Shown here one piece after another: positions 43,853 through 53,677 of a stretch of 64,000 nucleotides of DNA. Position numbers and translations under genes: made by a program. Each line of letters opens with the position of its first letter. The stretch's first letter is position 1. The notes below the pieces were generated by a model. It ran no database searches. It had not been told where the DNA came from and saw only the letters and a program-made list of their open reading frames with translations. The stretch is taken from the NCBI GenBank assembly GCA_039814715.1, contig JBCCAR010000008.1:1-64000 (forward strand), written 5' to 3'. This DNA is from CAKZYD01 sp039814715. Its GTDB lineage: Bacteria > Pseudomonadota > Alphaproteobacteria > Sphingomonadales > CAKZYD01.

Positions 43853-43981
43853 GAAATACGCCAACCGGCTTTCAAGATGATCTAGCGCATATTTTGGCGC
43901 ATAGCCTGGCTTTTACTTGCGCCGCCGCTGCAGCGCTGGTTTAACCCGTAGACGATACTGTGCAGCTAACGCGAGTACGCA

Positions 43982-45841
43982 ATGCAAGCTTTCTTTAAAT
44001 TTATTGGTGGCCTCTTAAAGTGGATTTACACGCTGCTGAAAGTGTCCGCTGTGATGGTGTTCGGGACACTTGCCTTAGCGCTACTCATCGCCATCCTCTC
44101 TGCAAGCACTCAGGAAAAAGAAGCGCTCTTCATTGCAGATGGCACGACCCTGGACCTTTCTATCGAAGGGTTTGTCGTTGAGGAAATGGAAGACGTATCA
44201 CCTGCAGCGCTTATTGGTATAGCTGGCACAGTAGAGGCACAATCACGCCTCCACGACATTACCCGCGCGCTCTACCAAGCCAAAGATGATGACCGCATCA
44301 CAGGTGCCGTTTTAAAACTCGACCGCATGTTTGGCGCCAGCCCAGCGGCACTGACCGAAATCGGCATTGCCCTTCAGGCCTTTAAAGACAGCGGCAAACC
44401 CCTTGCCGCGCATGGTGATTTTTTCATTCAGCCACAGTTTTACCTCGCCAGCTTCGCTGACACGGTCTTGATGAATACATCGGGTTTTGTGAACCTCGCC
44501 GGATACGGGGTCTATCCCCTGTATTTTAAAGACGTGCTCGATAGATATGGTGTGACTGTTAACGCCTTCCGCGCGGGGACCTTTAAGTCTTTTGTTGAAC
44601 CCTATACGCGCACCCAGATGTCTGATGAAGCCAAAGAAGCCAACAGCGCCTTTTTAGCCAACCTGTGGAGCAACTATCTGCAAACGGTCTCGTCAAACCT
44701 GCCTGCGCAAGCGGCGCTTGAAGCCTACGTCAATGACCCGCTCGCTGGACTGCAAAGCGCTGGCGGCGACGGTGCGCGCTGGTCTTATGACGCAGGGCTC
44801 GTGTCTGAGCTATTGCCGCGCAGCGGTATTCGCAGCGCCCTTGCCGAACGCTTTGGCGATGGGGAAGACTACGACACGATCGATTACCGCGTCTACCTGC
44901 GCAACATCCCCTCTGACTTAAAATCGGGCAGAGACAGCGTCGCTGTCTTATATGCGTCAGGCCAGATACTCGATGGGGAACAACCTGCTGGAACGATTGG
45001 CGGGGATACGCTGGCGAAGCGTATTCGGCGCGCGGCAGAAGCGGATAAAATTAAAGCCATCGTTTTGCGCATAGACTCGCCTGGCGGAAGCGCTTTTGCG
45101 TCTGAAATCATTCGCCAAGAACTGGTGGCTGCCAAAGCAAAAGGTAAAATCATTGTCGCGTCCTTTGGCGGTGCGGCTGCCTCTGGCGGCTATTGGATCG
45201 CGACTGCGGCGGATCGCATCATTGCCCATCCAACAACCATTACTGGCTCGATTGGTGTTTTCCTCGTCGCTCCATCCTTTGAGACGACGCTGGAGAAAAT
45301 CGGTGTGAATTCCGATGGCGTGAGCACAGCCCCGCTGGCAGATGCTTTCAGCTTTTCGCGCGGCATTAGTCCGCTGGGAAAAGATGTTCTGCAGCTTCAA
45401 GTCGAGCAGGCTTATAGCCAATTTTTAACGTTAGTGGCAGACGCCCGCGGGATGGAGATTGACGCGGTCGATGCCATAGCCCAGGGCCGCGTCTGGACAG
45501 GAGAGCAAGGGCTTGAGCGGGGCTTAGTAGATGAGTTTGGCGACTTAGATAAAGCGATTAAAGTCGCAGCGGAGCTTGCTGGCCTTGAAGACTATAACCG
45601 GATCATGTTGAGTGACCCACCCTCACCGCTTCAACAGATACTCGAACGTGTTCAGCCTTATTTAGGAAGTACCTTGAACCAACCGGCCTCCTTGCCAAGC
45701 GCTGCTTTACCGGTCGGCGTCCTGGGCCCGCTCAAGCAGCTGAAAGCAGGGCTTGAGCAATTGGAAACAGGCGATATTCAGGCTCGCTGCTTAGCGTGCA
45801 CCACGCTCACACACTTAAGCTATGGTAACCGCGGCCTTTAA
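43982..45841 (+). CDS. sppA: Signal peptide peptidase SppA, 67 kDa type
   Basis: A 619 aa inner-membrane serine protease that degrades cleaved signal peptides. One N-terminal helix (about 22-40) anchors two ClpP/crotonase-like repeats. The Lys-Ser dyad is visible as Lys202 in AGTFKSFVEPY and Ser401 in GGAAASGGYW, matching the spacing of the E. coli enzyme. Length fits the tandem form. Its stop overlaps the convergent hrpB stop by 4 bases. Confidence 0.95.
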   Translation: MQAFFKFIGGLLKWIYTLLKVSAVMVFGTLALALLIAILSASTQEKEALFIADGTTLDLSIEGFVVEEMEDVSPAALIGIAGTVEAQSRLHDITRALYQAKDDDRITGAVLKLDRMFGASPAALTEIGIALQAFKDSGKPLAAHGDFFIQPQFYLASFADTVLMNTSGFVNLAGYGVYPLYFKDVLDRYGVTVNAFRAGTFKSFVEPYTRTQMSDEAKEANSAFLANLWSNYLQTVSSNLPAQAALEAYVNDPLAGLQSAGGDGARWSYDAGLVSELLPRSGIRSALAERFGDGEDYDTIDYRVYLRNIPSDLKSGRDSVAVLYASGQILDGEQPAGTIGGDTLAKRIRRAAEADKIKAIVLRIDSPGGSAFASEIIRQELVAAKAKGKIIVASFGGAAASGGYWIATAADRIIAHPTTITGSIGVFLVAPSFETTLEKIGVNSDGVSTAPLADAFSFSRGISPLGKDVLQLQVEQAYSQFLTLVADARGMEIDAVDAIAQGRVWTGEQGLERGLVDEFGDLDKAIKVAAELAGLEDYNRIMLSDPPSPLQQILERVQPYLGSTLNQPASLPSAALPVGVLGPLKQLKAGLEQLETGDIQARCLACTTLTHLSYGNRGL

Positions 45842-48303
45842 GCTCGTTTTTTGACCGACATTGTGGCTTTGGCCGACAGCGGGTCTTCGGGCCAAGGGTG
45901 CTTGGGATACCGTCCACGCATTTCCTTTCGTACAGCGGCATAACTGCCGCGCCAAAAGCCCGGTAAATCCTGCGTTGTCTGCAGGGTCCGCCCTGCTGGA
46001 GAGAGCAGCTCAAGCGTGAGAGCGGCTTTGCCCTCTGCGACGGTGGGATGAATTTTTAATCCAAAGAAGGCTTGCAATTTTGCTGCCGCAACTGGGCTTT
46101 GGCCTTCTTCATAAGCGATCTCAGCGCTATGGCCTGTTGGCAGCGTCATACATTTGGGCGCCAACGCATCAATGGTCACTCGGTCTGTGTACGCTATCAT
46201 ACCGCTCACCGCCTGCTCTAAGTCTTGGCCTGACAGAGCAGCAACGGAAGGGACGTTGTCGAGCACTGGCATCAGCCATACGTCAACACTTTCTAAAAGC
46301 GCCGCAAACGAGATATCTGGCAAAGTGGTATCGTACCTTCGGGCAAAATGACTGCGCGCCTGCAAGTGATAAAAACGATCGCTCCAAGGCAAGTTCTCTA
46401 AACCCCTTTGGATGATGTGTTCGCACAGAAGCTTGGCGAGCATGGGCCCTGGCGCTAGCTTTTCTTGACGGCGCGCCAGCGTTAGAGCGCCCAGCTTTGT
46501 TGTCACCGTTCGTGCGGCCGCCCCATTGGCAGCGACCCGAAGGTCGTCCGACGTTTCCGTTAACGAGCCAAGCTGACTCTCGACATCATACTTGGTAAGG
46601 GGCCAGGCGGTTACAATGCGTACGTCTGTACCCGATAAAACAGCATCGCCAACAACAAGATATGCCGCTTTTGCAAGGGTTGAGAGGGGATCAACGAAAG
46701 CGCCGCGTCCGCTGGCCAGTTTAAAGCCGCCATCGACGCCATTGCGCGCCTGGGCAATCAACCATGGACGCGCCTGTGCCAGCCCGGCACCTAATGATGC
46801 CGCAGCCGCTGGTGCTGCAGCTTTGTCTTCAATTGTCTTAAGCCAGCCTTGCGCCCGCTTGCGTAAACGCTGAGCGCGTTTATCCTTGCTGACGGCAATC
46901 CAGTTCAAAGATTGCTCTAAATCCCCTTCTTTTGTACCAAGCCCGCGGCTGTCTTCCCCCATGAGCGCGCATAAATATGCGGCCAATTGGGCATGCTCCG
47001 TCCCTGCATTGGAAAGGAGGAAAACAGCCAAGTCTGCAGGCAAAGGAAACTGAACAGCGAGCCGCCCTTGCGCGGTAATTGTTCCATTGCTGTCAAGTAA
47101 TCCAAGCTGCGACAAACGCACGCGCGCCGCAGCTAAAGATGCCTCCGGAGGGCGATCGACCCAAGAAAGCTCCTCCATGTTCCTAGCGCCCCAATCAGCG
47201 CAGGCGAGCAGAAAATCTGTCAAATCTTGTGTAACAAGCTCTGGCGCGTCAGCTGCCGGACGCGCAATCATTTCTTCCTCAGCCCACAGGCGGTAGCAGA
47301 CCCCGGGGCTGGTTCGCCCTGCCCGGCCGCGCCTTTGATCCAAGCTCGCTTTAGCGGCCTTCACTGTCTTCAGTTGCGTTAAGCCGAGCGCTATATCTGT
47401 TATCGGCGCGCGTCGCAGCCCCGCATCGACAACGGCATCAACTTGCGGCAGGGTCAAACTGGTCTCGGCAATGTCTGTCGCCAGAATAACGCGCCTTAGT
47501 GTGCCATCATGCGGCGCTATCACAGCCTTTTGCTCTGCAAAGGGGAGCCCGCCATAGAGCGGCATGATGGCAATATCGCTATCGCCGAACCGCGCTTCGA
47601 GCGCCCTTTGCGCGGCACGTATCTCACCAGCCCCAGGCAGAAAACACAGGATATCACTTTGAGCTTGATTCAGCGCTTGAGCGACACCATTGACAATCGC
47701 CTCTCTTAGCCGCGTTTGAGCGGCTTGCGGCAGGTAAACGGTCTCCACTGGGAAGGCCTTGCCATCGGCCTCAAAAACCGAAAAACCCGGCAATGCTGGC
47801 AGAATGGACTGACGGTCCAAGGTGGCGGACATGATGATGAGGCGCAAGTCGCTGCGCAGGCTGGTTTGAACGTCGCGGGCAAAGGCAAGACAAAGATCTG
47901 CATCGATTGAGCGCTCATGAAACTCATCGAACACGATTGCCGACACACCGGTTAAGCTGGGATCAGCCAAAATACGCCTGCGCAAGATACCCAGCGTCAT
48001 GACAACAAGCCTGGTGCGCGCACTCAGGCGCGTTTCATCACGCATTTGATACCCGATACGCCCGCCAAGTGCTTCACCGCTCAAATCGGCAAGGCGGCTG
48101 GCCAGTGTTCGGACGGCGACACGGCGTGGCTGCACAAGGATTACCTGGCCTTGCCGAGCCCAAGACGCCTCGAGCAACGCAGGCGCGACGCCAGTCGATT
48201 TGCCGGAGCCAGGCGGCGCAATGACAATCGCGTTTGGCACCGTTTCTAAGCCATGCAAGATATCCGCTAAGATGTCATCAATTGGAAGCTGTGGGTGCGT
48301 CAC
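45838..48303 (-). CDS. hrpB: ATP-dependent helicase HrpB
   Basis: An 821 aa DEAH-family RNA helicase. Walker A APPGSGKST is at 29-37, the DEFH box sits in IVFDEFHERS, motif III is SATLD, and motif VI is QRRGRAGR. The helicase-associated and HrpB C-terminal domains follow, ending with the family-typical FWRGSYAAVRKEMRGRYPKHPWP. The start is GTG 48303 with a weak ribosome site. It begins only 31 bases downstream of the tRNA-Gln 3' end on the same strand, so it may be cotranscribed with the tRNA. Its biological role is not established. Confidence 0.95.
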   Translation of the reverse strand: MTHPQLPIDDILADILHGLETVPNAIVIAPPGSGKSTGVAPALLEASWARQGQVILVQPRRVAVRTLASRLADLSGEALGGRIGYQMRDETRLSARTRLVVMTLGILRRRILADPSLTGVSAIVFDEFHERSIDADLCLAFARDVQTSLRSDLRLIIMSATLDRQSILPALPGFSVFEADGKAFPVETVYLPQAAQTRLREAIVNGVAQALNQAQSDILCFLPGAGEIRAAQRALEARFGDSDIAIMPLYGGLPFAEQKAVIAPHDGTLRRVILATDIAETSLTLPQVDAVVDAGLRRAPITDIALGLTQLKTVKAAKASLDQRRGRAGRTSPGVCYRLWAEEEMIARPAADAPELVTQDLTDFLLACADWGARNMEELSWVDRPPEASLAAARVRLSQLGLLDSNGTITAQGRLAVQFPLPADLAVFLLSNAGTEHAQLAAYLCALMGEDSRGLGTKEGDLEQSLNWIAVSKDKRAQRLRKRAQGWLKTIEDKAAAPAAAASLGAGLAQARPWLIAQARNGVDGGFKLASGRGAFVDPLSTLAKAAYLVVGDAVLSGTDVRIVTAWPLTKYDVESQLGSLTETSDDLRVAANGAAARTVTTKLGALTLARRQEKLAPGPMLAKLLCEHIIQRGLENLPWSDRFYHLQARSHFARRYDTTLPDISFAALLESVDVWLMPVLDNVPSVAALSGQDLEQAVSGMIAYTDRVTIDALAPKCMTLPTGHSAEIAYEEGQSPVAAAKLQAFFGLKIHPTVAEGKAALTLELLSPAGRTLQTTQDLPGFWRGSYAAVRKEMRGRYPKHPWPEDPLSAKATMSVKKRA

Positions 48304-48334
48304 GGTAGCCTACAAAACCGACCAAGGTGGCGAC

Positions 48335-48409
48335 TGGCTGGGGTGGCAGGATTCGAACCTGCGCATGGCGATACCAAAAACCGCTGCCTTACCGCTTGGC
48401 TACACCCCA
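48335..48409 (-). tRNA. tRNA-Gln (anticodon TTG)
   Basis: A 75-base cloverleaf on the minus strand, from TGGGGTG (48409-48403) to CACCCCA-G-CCA (ending 48335). D-arm GCC/GGC, anticodon stem GCGGT/ATCGC with loop TTTTGGT giving anticodon TTG, T-loop TTCGAAT with stem GCAGG/CCTGC. The 3' CCA is encoded. Confidence 0.97.
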
Positions 48410-48538
48410 ACATGTCTCGCCGCTGAAACGACGACCAGCAACAATGAGCGCGGTTTTTAGCCGCTCTTTTAGGCAGAGTAAATGCCTTTAGTGGACAATT
48501 GCACATTTCCCATTGCCGCAGGACGAGAATGCAAACGC

Positions 48539-49585
48539 TTAAGCGGCCATATCTCTCATATTGGAATAGGCACCATAAGCGCAGATGCTCAAGACAAAGC
48601 AATATCCGCTGGCCTGTATAGCAACAGCGGCGCCTGCAAATTCTGGAAAGACTAGTCGCAGCGCCAGCGGCACAGCGATCAATCCCAGGTAAAGGAACAA
48701 GCCAGATGTCCATCCTACGGAGGCTGCAATATGATGGTGAAGATGGTCACGCCCTGCAGAAAAGGGCGAACTACCGCGCAGCACGCGCGAGATCATAAGC
48801 CTCAAACAGTCCAAAACCGGCACCATGAACATCAGCGCAATAACGTCGGCGGGAAGGCGCACAAAGTTCTGGGTGTAGCTGTAGATCGCGATCAGGCCGT
48901 AAAAGCAGGCAAGACCGAAGCTGCCTGTATCGCCTAGGAATAACCGCCCGCGCATATTGTACACGAACGCCGCACTAACCGCCGCCAGTGACAACACCAG
49001 TATGGGAATCACAATCGGCGCGCCAAAAAGCAGTAAAACCGTATTCCACACAAGACACATACCAATGACAAGACCGTTCTTTCCGTCAGCCATGTTGACC
49101 GCATTGGCTAGACCAACCAAAGCAAGAAGCGTGAAAACGATACCCCAGCCGCCCAAGATGTAAGCGTTGCGTAGGAAATCAAAATGCAGGAACTGAACCG
49201 TTAGCGCGGGCTGATTGTGCACGACAAAGCCAGCACCCAGCAGCATGATAACCAAACGAATTTTTGGCGATAGCTCTTCGCGATCATCGATAAACCCTGT
49301 GAACGCAAAAAGGCCCACTAAAGCGGCGATGGCGACCATGGCTTCGGCCTGCGTATTGACGGGACCTGACAGCCAAACTGCAAGCGGGGCTGTCGCAGCC
49401 ATAGCGCTTAAGACTGCGATACCACCCATAAGCGGTGTTGGACGCATATGTCGCTTGCGCCCGCCGGTTACATCTGGATAGTCAATGACACGCAGCCAGG
49501 TTCCGGCTCGCTCAGCCAGCTGGCATACAAACACACACACTACCAGAGCTAAAAGAGTTAGGCTGATAAGTACGAGATTGGACAT
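48539..49585 (-). CDS. Undecaprenyl-phosphate glycosyl-1-phosphate transferase (WecA/MraY-like, GT4 family)
   Basis: A 348 aa polytopic enzyme that attaches a sugar-1-phosphate, probably GlcNAc-1-P, to undecaprenyl phosphate at the inner membrane. Ten or so helices are visible. Catalytic motifs: GFIDDREEL (Asp pair), NMADGKNGL (N-x-x-D-G), FLGDTGSFGL, and the sugar-nucleotide loop GRDHLHHH. ATG 49585 (MSNLVLIS) is preferred; the frame extends to 49714 without family similarity. Its position beside a YdcF protein and an SLBB export protein suggests initiation of an exopolysaccharide or lipid-linked glycan. Confidence 0.9.
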   Translation of the reverse strand: MSNLVLISLTLLALVVCVFVCQLAERAGTWLRVIDYPDVTGGRKRHMRPTPLMGGIAVLSAMAATAPLAVWLSGPVNTQAEAMVAIAALVGLFAFTGFIDDREELSPKIRLVIMLLGAGFVVHNQPALTVQFLHFDFLRNAYILGGWGIVFTLLALVGLANAVNMADGKNGLVIGMCLVWNTVLLLFGAPIVIPILVLSLAAVSAAFVYNMRGRLFLGDTGSFGLACFYGLIAIYSYTQNFVRLPADVIALMFMVPVLDCLRLMISRVLRGSSPFSAGRDHLHHHIAASVGWTSGLFLYLGLIAVPLALRLVFPEFAGAAVAIQASGYCFVLSICAYGAYSNMRDMAA

Positions 49586-49785
49586 GATCAACCTATCTGC
49601 GTGGCCGTTCACATCATAACGGAAAACGACGTTGAGAGTTTGTGGCGATACCTTGCTTGCCCAAAAGATGCAAATGATTTGCGGAAATATTAAGGCAGCG
49701 CACGCTAGCCGCATTTGGCGTTCGCAATCTCATCAAATATGCCAATCGTCTTGAAGATTTTATTGCCAAATAGTGGGACTTTTCT

Positions 49786-50550
49786 ATGCCTTCTTCGATC
49801 GGGATCATTGTTTCGCTGCTGACCGCCAGTGCGATTTGGTGTTTCATCCAGCCAAGTAAACGCGCGCGTACGTTGGCTATTCTCACTTTGACGGGTTTTA
49901 GCGTTGTCTATTGGACACCCCTCGCCGCTTGGCTCGTTTGGCCGCTAGAGACAGCATTCCCCACTTTTTCAACACAGTCACATTTGGAAAGTCCCATCAT
50001 TATTCACCTCAGCGGCGCAGAACGCGCCACTAGGACCGCGAACAATCACACTGTAATGCTGAATGATCAGCATGGACGATACTTTGAAGTCATGCGTTTG
50101 CTCGCCGCTTTTCCAGACGCAACAGTCTTATTTGCAGTCGGGCTTGAACGCGAGCATACATCTGATGCCGCTATGGCGATGGAGATTTATCGCCGTGCCG
50201 GGTTGAGCGAGCGAGTGACTTTCATTGGAAATGCAAAAAACACCTATGAAAATGGGCGTGATGTGGCAGCATACATAGCTAAAGAAGCGATATTACAGCC
50301 CATTATACTGGTCACGTCCGCTGCGCACATGCCGCGCGCACTGCTATCTTTTCAGGCGTACGATATTGAGGTCATACCGGCACCAGCGCCGCCATTGACA
50401 CGGAAAGTGACCTTTTGGAAAAGCTGGACAGCGTACGGCGGGAGAATTGAAAACCTAACAGTATTCCAGCGCGCAATCCACGAGTGGGGCGGACTGGCTG
50501 TTTACCGGCTTAAGGGCCGCACACAACGCTTCTGGCCGAAAAGAGAATAA
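49786..50550 (+). CDS. YdcF/DUF218 family protein (ElyC/SanA-like)
   Basis: A 254 aa protein with two short N-terminal hydrophobic segments (IIVSLLTASAIWCFI and LAILTLTGFSVVYWTPLAAWLVWPLE). The DUF218 core has SPIIIHLSGAERA, the conserved GNAKNTYENG and VTSAAHMPRALLSF, all usual for the family. E. coli ElyC and SanA affect envelope polysaccharide metabolism. The gene is divergent from the WecA-like gene (200-base gap with no further gene visible) and convergent with the SLBB gene (3 bases). Confidence 0.88.
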   Translation: MPSSIGIIVSLLTASAIWCFIQPSKRARTLAILTLTGFSVVYWTPLAAWLVWPLETAFPTFSTQSHLESPIIIHLSGAERATRTANNHTVMLNDQHGRYFEVMRLLAAFPDATVLFAVGLEREHTSDAAMAMEIYRRAGLSERVTFIGNAKNTYENGRDVAAYIAKEAILQPIILVTSAAHMPRALLSFQAYDIEVIPAPAPPLTRKVTFWKSWTAYGGRIENLTVFQRAIHEWGGLAVYRLKGRTQRFWPKRE

Positions 50551-50553
50551 ATT

Positions 50554-53310
50554 TTAGTTATTGCTAAATATCACCGCGAAAGATGCCGCGGAAAGCGCCA
50601 GTTGGCTTAAAATGGACGTGACCTCACGCGTGAGCTGCAAACCGGCAAGCGGATCGGTATCTTTGGGCACAACGATGGTACTGCCAGGGGGAACAATTTC
50701 CCGGCTACTGCCCCAAAACCTGCGCGGTAAAGGCCTTGCAACGCCGTTTGGATAAACGAGGAAAATGCGTTTCTCGTCAGCGGATGTCTGAATGCCGCCA
50801 GTCTCTGAGAGATACTGCGCAACAGATTTACCGCGTACAAATTGCAGAGCGCCAGGGTTGAGTACATCACCCATTGCCAAAATATGGTTTGGCCTTTTTG
50901 GCAAAAAGAGCCTGTCTCCCGGCTCCATGACAACGTCAAGATCACGGCGCACTTCTAAAACACGTGGATCAGCTTCCACGACAACGCGTCCAAGCGTTTC
51001 AACGGACTCCATGTCCCGGCTCAATTCTCTTGCCGCAGCGAGCGCATCGGCATCGACATTGTTTTTCAGCGCTGCTGTTGTCAGCGCGGCATTCATTTCG
51101 CGCGCAGTTCGTTTGAAAGCTTGCTCCTGCGCGCGGCGCACGCTGGAGCGCGTAAACACGGCGCCATAGGGATAAGCGCGCTCTGTCACGCCGCCTGCGC
51201 GGGCAATGACGTCAGAAAGCCGCTCACCGCGGCGAATGGTGTAAACGCCAGGTTGGCGAAATTCGCCCGTTAACAATACTGTACCAGGCTCTTGTTCATT
51301 GGCAAGAGCTTGCACTGTCACAGCTGATCCCCTGCTGATCATAATGGTTTCCAGCGGGGTTTTGGTTAAGTCGAACAAACTACGGTCCACTTGCATGCCT
51401 CCTTCCGCCATCCGCGGTGAAGAAATCTCGACATTGCCAAGGGACGCCTCAAAGCTTAATCCGCCAGCGACCGTCACTAGATTACTAAGAGAGACCTCTC
51501 CAGCAACAGGCACAACAGCTGGCTTACGCACAGCGCCGGTGATCGTGGCTACATGCTCTAACGTAAACGGCAAGAGACCGATATGCTCATCAAAGACACT
51601 GGGGCAGAGACGTTCGCGTAAGGCGGCTTGCTCTTCTTCGCCGAGTGTTTCGATCTGTTGATCGGTGACGGAACGCTGAACCTGCGCATCATTGCTTTCA
51701 GGGACATCAGACGCCAGCGCACCAACGTTTGCAATTTTTGCTTTTCCGTCACCTTCTAGGACAAATGCGCCGCGCAAAACGGCTGCGAAGCGATCAGTCT
51801 GTAACTCTTGGCCTAAATTGGCGACCTCCGAAAGAGGTTCACAGGTCAAATCAGACGTGTATTCCCGCGACAGCACAACTTGCCGCACATCGTTAGAAGA
51901 CAGAAAGTCTACCGCACCCGCGCCAAACACAATCAGCTCGTCTTCGCCGCGAAGGGGCATTGTTAGCCCATTGAGTCCCTGGCTAAGCAAGTTCACTGGG
52001 ACATATGTGCGCGTTAGCGAGATAGGATCTTCACGAAGCAACGCAGCAAAAGGTAGGTAGGGCGCATTCAAGTAGCCACCGCTGCGTTTTAACAATTCTC
52101 CGACCGTAGGCGCAGTGGCCAGCGCGCGAATACCAGGTGCTCCGACATGACCAGAGATGGACAACTTACCCGCTGTCCGCGCGCTTGTCCGAACAACAAC
52201 CAGTGCATCCCCTTCAATCAGGCGGCTGCTTGCGCGAACAGGCTGCACACTTTCAGTGCCTGCCTCGTCCAATCGGTTTACAATGAGTTCATACCCACGT
52301 GGGCGCAGCGACCCACCCGCAACGTTCATGGCCGTGCGTGCAGACAGTCCAGTTACACCTGAAGGAAGCTCAAATATTCCAGGACGCAGCACTTCGCCAG
52401 CCACGGCATACGTCGCTCCAACGGGCGGAATAACAACACGGTCGCCATCACGAATGTTCAAATCAACGCCAGCTTCACCACGGAATAGGCCGTACAAATC
52501 AATAATGTCGCTGCGGCCATTTCGCACCAATCGCACCTGGCGCAAACTGCCCGTCTTGCGAATACCGCCAGCGCGCATCAACGCATCGAGCACGGTTTGC
52601 TGGCTATCAAGCTGGAAACTGCCAGGGGCCTGCGCTTCACCGACAACGGTGACCGTCACGCGTTCCAGGGTCGCCAAAGATAGGTAAACATCAGTCCCAA
52701 TAAAGGTATCGGCTACCTTGGTGCTGACATCGGCGATGATGTCTGTAAGCCTTCGGCCAGCCGCGGGAACTGGCGACATGCCGTCAAGGATAAGACGACC
52801 TTCGCTATCAACCTGGGTCAAATAGTCTTGCTGCTGCGAGCCACGCAATATAACGGCGAATTCATCGCCAACGCCGACAACGTAGTTTCCAGACACTCGT
52901 CCTGATGCATCAGCTGAAAACCGCTGCGCAGAGGTCACCAGGCGGTCGTACCCGAACTGCTCCAAATCCTCGATTCCAAGCCGCATGCGGTAGTCCAACT
53001 CAAGCGCTGAAGGCTCTTCAGTCTCGGCAACCTCTAGATCAAATTGTTGCTGCTCTTGGGCAAAGTCCTGCTCAGCGCGCATTGAACTTTGCTCATCACG
53101 GGACTGATCAACCGGGGAGACCCGGCGCTGACGCGCACCGGTGCTGCCACTTTGGCGCTGCAACTCTTGCAGCACATTTGGCGGAATTGCTTGGGCCTGC
53201 ACCAAAGGAATGGCAAGCGACATCTCGGAAATGAGAGAGATGAAACAAACAACGTTGACGATGTGTTTCAAGCGCCATTTTCTGATAGGCATGATGTGAG
53301 GTGTCTTCAT
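50554..53310 (-). CDS. Polysaccharide export protein with multiple SLBB domains (Wza/OPX-like)
   Basis: A 918 aa exported protein. An unusually long signal-like N-terminus (to about 40, ALAIPLVQAQA-type cleavage) precedes a Gln/Arg-rich segment. The polysaccharide export domain has YVVGVGDEFAVILRGSQQQDY and the SLBB repeats carry V-x-G-E/A-V-x-x-P-G-x-F patterns (VTVVGEAQAPGSFQL, YAVAGEVLRPGIFELPSG, VLLTGEFRQPGVYTIRRGE, LAMGDVLNPGALQF). The last 25 residues (LSQLALSAASFAVIF) could form an outer-membrane helix as in Wza. It should form the export channel for the glycan made by the neighbouring genes. Confidence 0.93.
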   Translation of the reverse strand: MKTPHIMPIRKWRLKHIVNVVCFISLISEMSLAIPLVQAQAIPPNVLQELQRQSGSTGARQRRVSPVDQSRDEQSSMRAEQDFAQEQQQFDLEVAETEEPSALELDYRMRLGIEDLEQFGYDRLVTSAQRFSADASGRVSGNYVVGVGDEFAVILRGSQQQDYLTQVDSEGRLILDGMSPVPAAGRRLTDIIADVSTKVADTFIGTDVYLSLATLERVTVTVVGEAQAPGSFQLDSQQTVLDALMRAGGIRKTGSLRQVRLVRNGRSDIIDLYGLFRGEAGVDLNIRDGDRVVIPPVGATYAVAGEVLRPGIFELPSGVTGLSARTAMNVAGGSLRPRGYELIVNRLDEAGTESVQPVRASSRLIEGDALVVVRTSARTAGKLSISGHVGAPGIRALATAPTVGELLKRSGGYLNAPYLPFAALLREDPISLTRTYVPVNLLSQGLNGLTMPLRGEDELIVFGAGAVDFLSSNDVRQVVLSREYTSDLTCEPLSEVANLGQELQTDRFAAVLRGAFVLEGDGKAKIANVGALASDVPESNDAQVQRSVTDQQIETLGEEEQAALRERLCPSVFDEHIGLLPFTLEHVATITGAVRKPAVVPVAGEVSLSNLVTVAGGLSFEASLGNVEISSPRMAEGGMQVDRSLFDLTKTPLETIMISRGSAVTVQALANEQEPGTVLLTGEFRQPGVYTIRRGERLSDVIARAGGVTERAYPYGAVFTRSSVRRAQEQAFKRTAREMNAALTTAALKNNVDADALAAARELSRDMESVETLGRVVVEADPRVLEVRRDLDVVMEPGDRLFLPKRPNHILAMGDVLNPGALQFVRGKSVAQYLSETGGIQTSADEKRIFLVYPNGVARPLPRRFWGSSREIVPPGSTIVVPKDTDPLAGLQLTREVTSILSQLALSAASFAVIFSNN

Positions 53311-53392
53311 AGCCGCAGTGCTACCCTGAAATCACCAACAAAAAAAGCCCTGTAAGCGGGTTCAGAGCCACCATGGATGGCTAAATAGCGCC

Positions 53393-53560
53393 TCACTCTC
53401 CAGAAAGTGTGTTCGCGATTTCCAAAAGATACGCTGCAGAGGCGGATGAAGGCGCACCAACGCTGGATTGCTGCACCGCGCCATTTAAGCTTGAAGAGCC
53501 AGCGGGAACAGCAATGCTGCCGACCAAAACGGTCATTAATAATATCCAACGCTTGCGCAT
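53393..53560 (-). CDS. Small exported protein (55 aa), unrecognised
   Basis: A short frame on the minus strand from ATG 53560 to TGA 53393. It begins MRKRWILLMTVLVGSIAVPA, a good signal peptide (basic start, hydrophobic core), then a Ser/Ala-rich mature part (SSVGAPSSASAAYLLEIANT). TAGGGCG lies 10-16 bases before the ATG. It sits between ispE and the SLBB export gene, 83 bases upstream of the latter. A weak hairpin followed on the minus strand by seven T (53340-53360) may separate the two. I know no family; length makes chance possible. Confidence 0.5.
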   Translation of the reverse strand: MRKRWILLMTVLVGSIAVPAGSSSLNGAVQQSSVGAPSSASAAYLLEIANTLSGE

Positions 53561-53677
53561 AGAAGTCGCCCTAAATCCTTCTAATCACGGGGAGTTAAGC
53601 AAATACAGTTAAGAAAACGTTACTAAAATTAACTATAGCAGCGTGTACCCAAAGTGCGAATCACATGCAAGGGTTGT

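Noticed and set aside
53609..53623. TTAA-N7-TTAC considered as a CtrA box upstream of the small exported ORF
   Set aside because: One base off the consensus in an AT-rich gap between genes; too weak alone.
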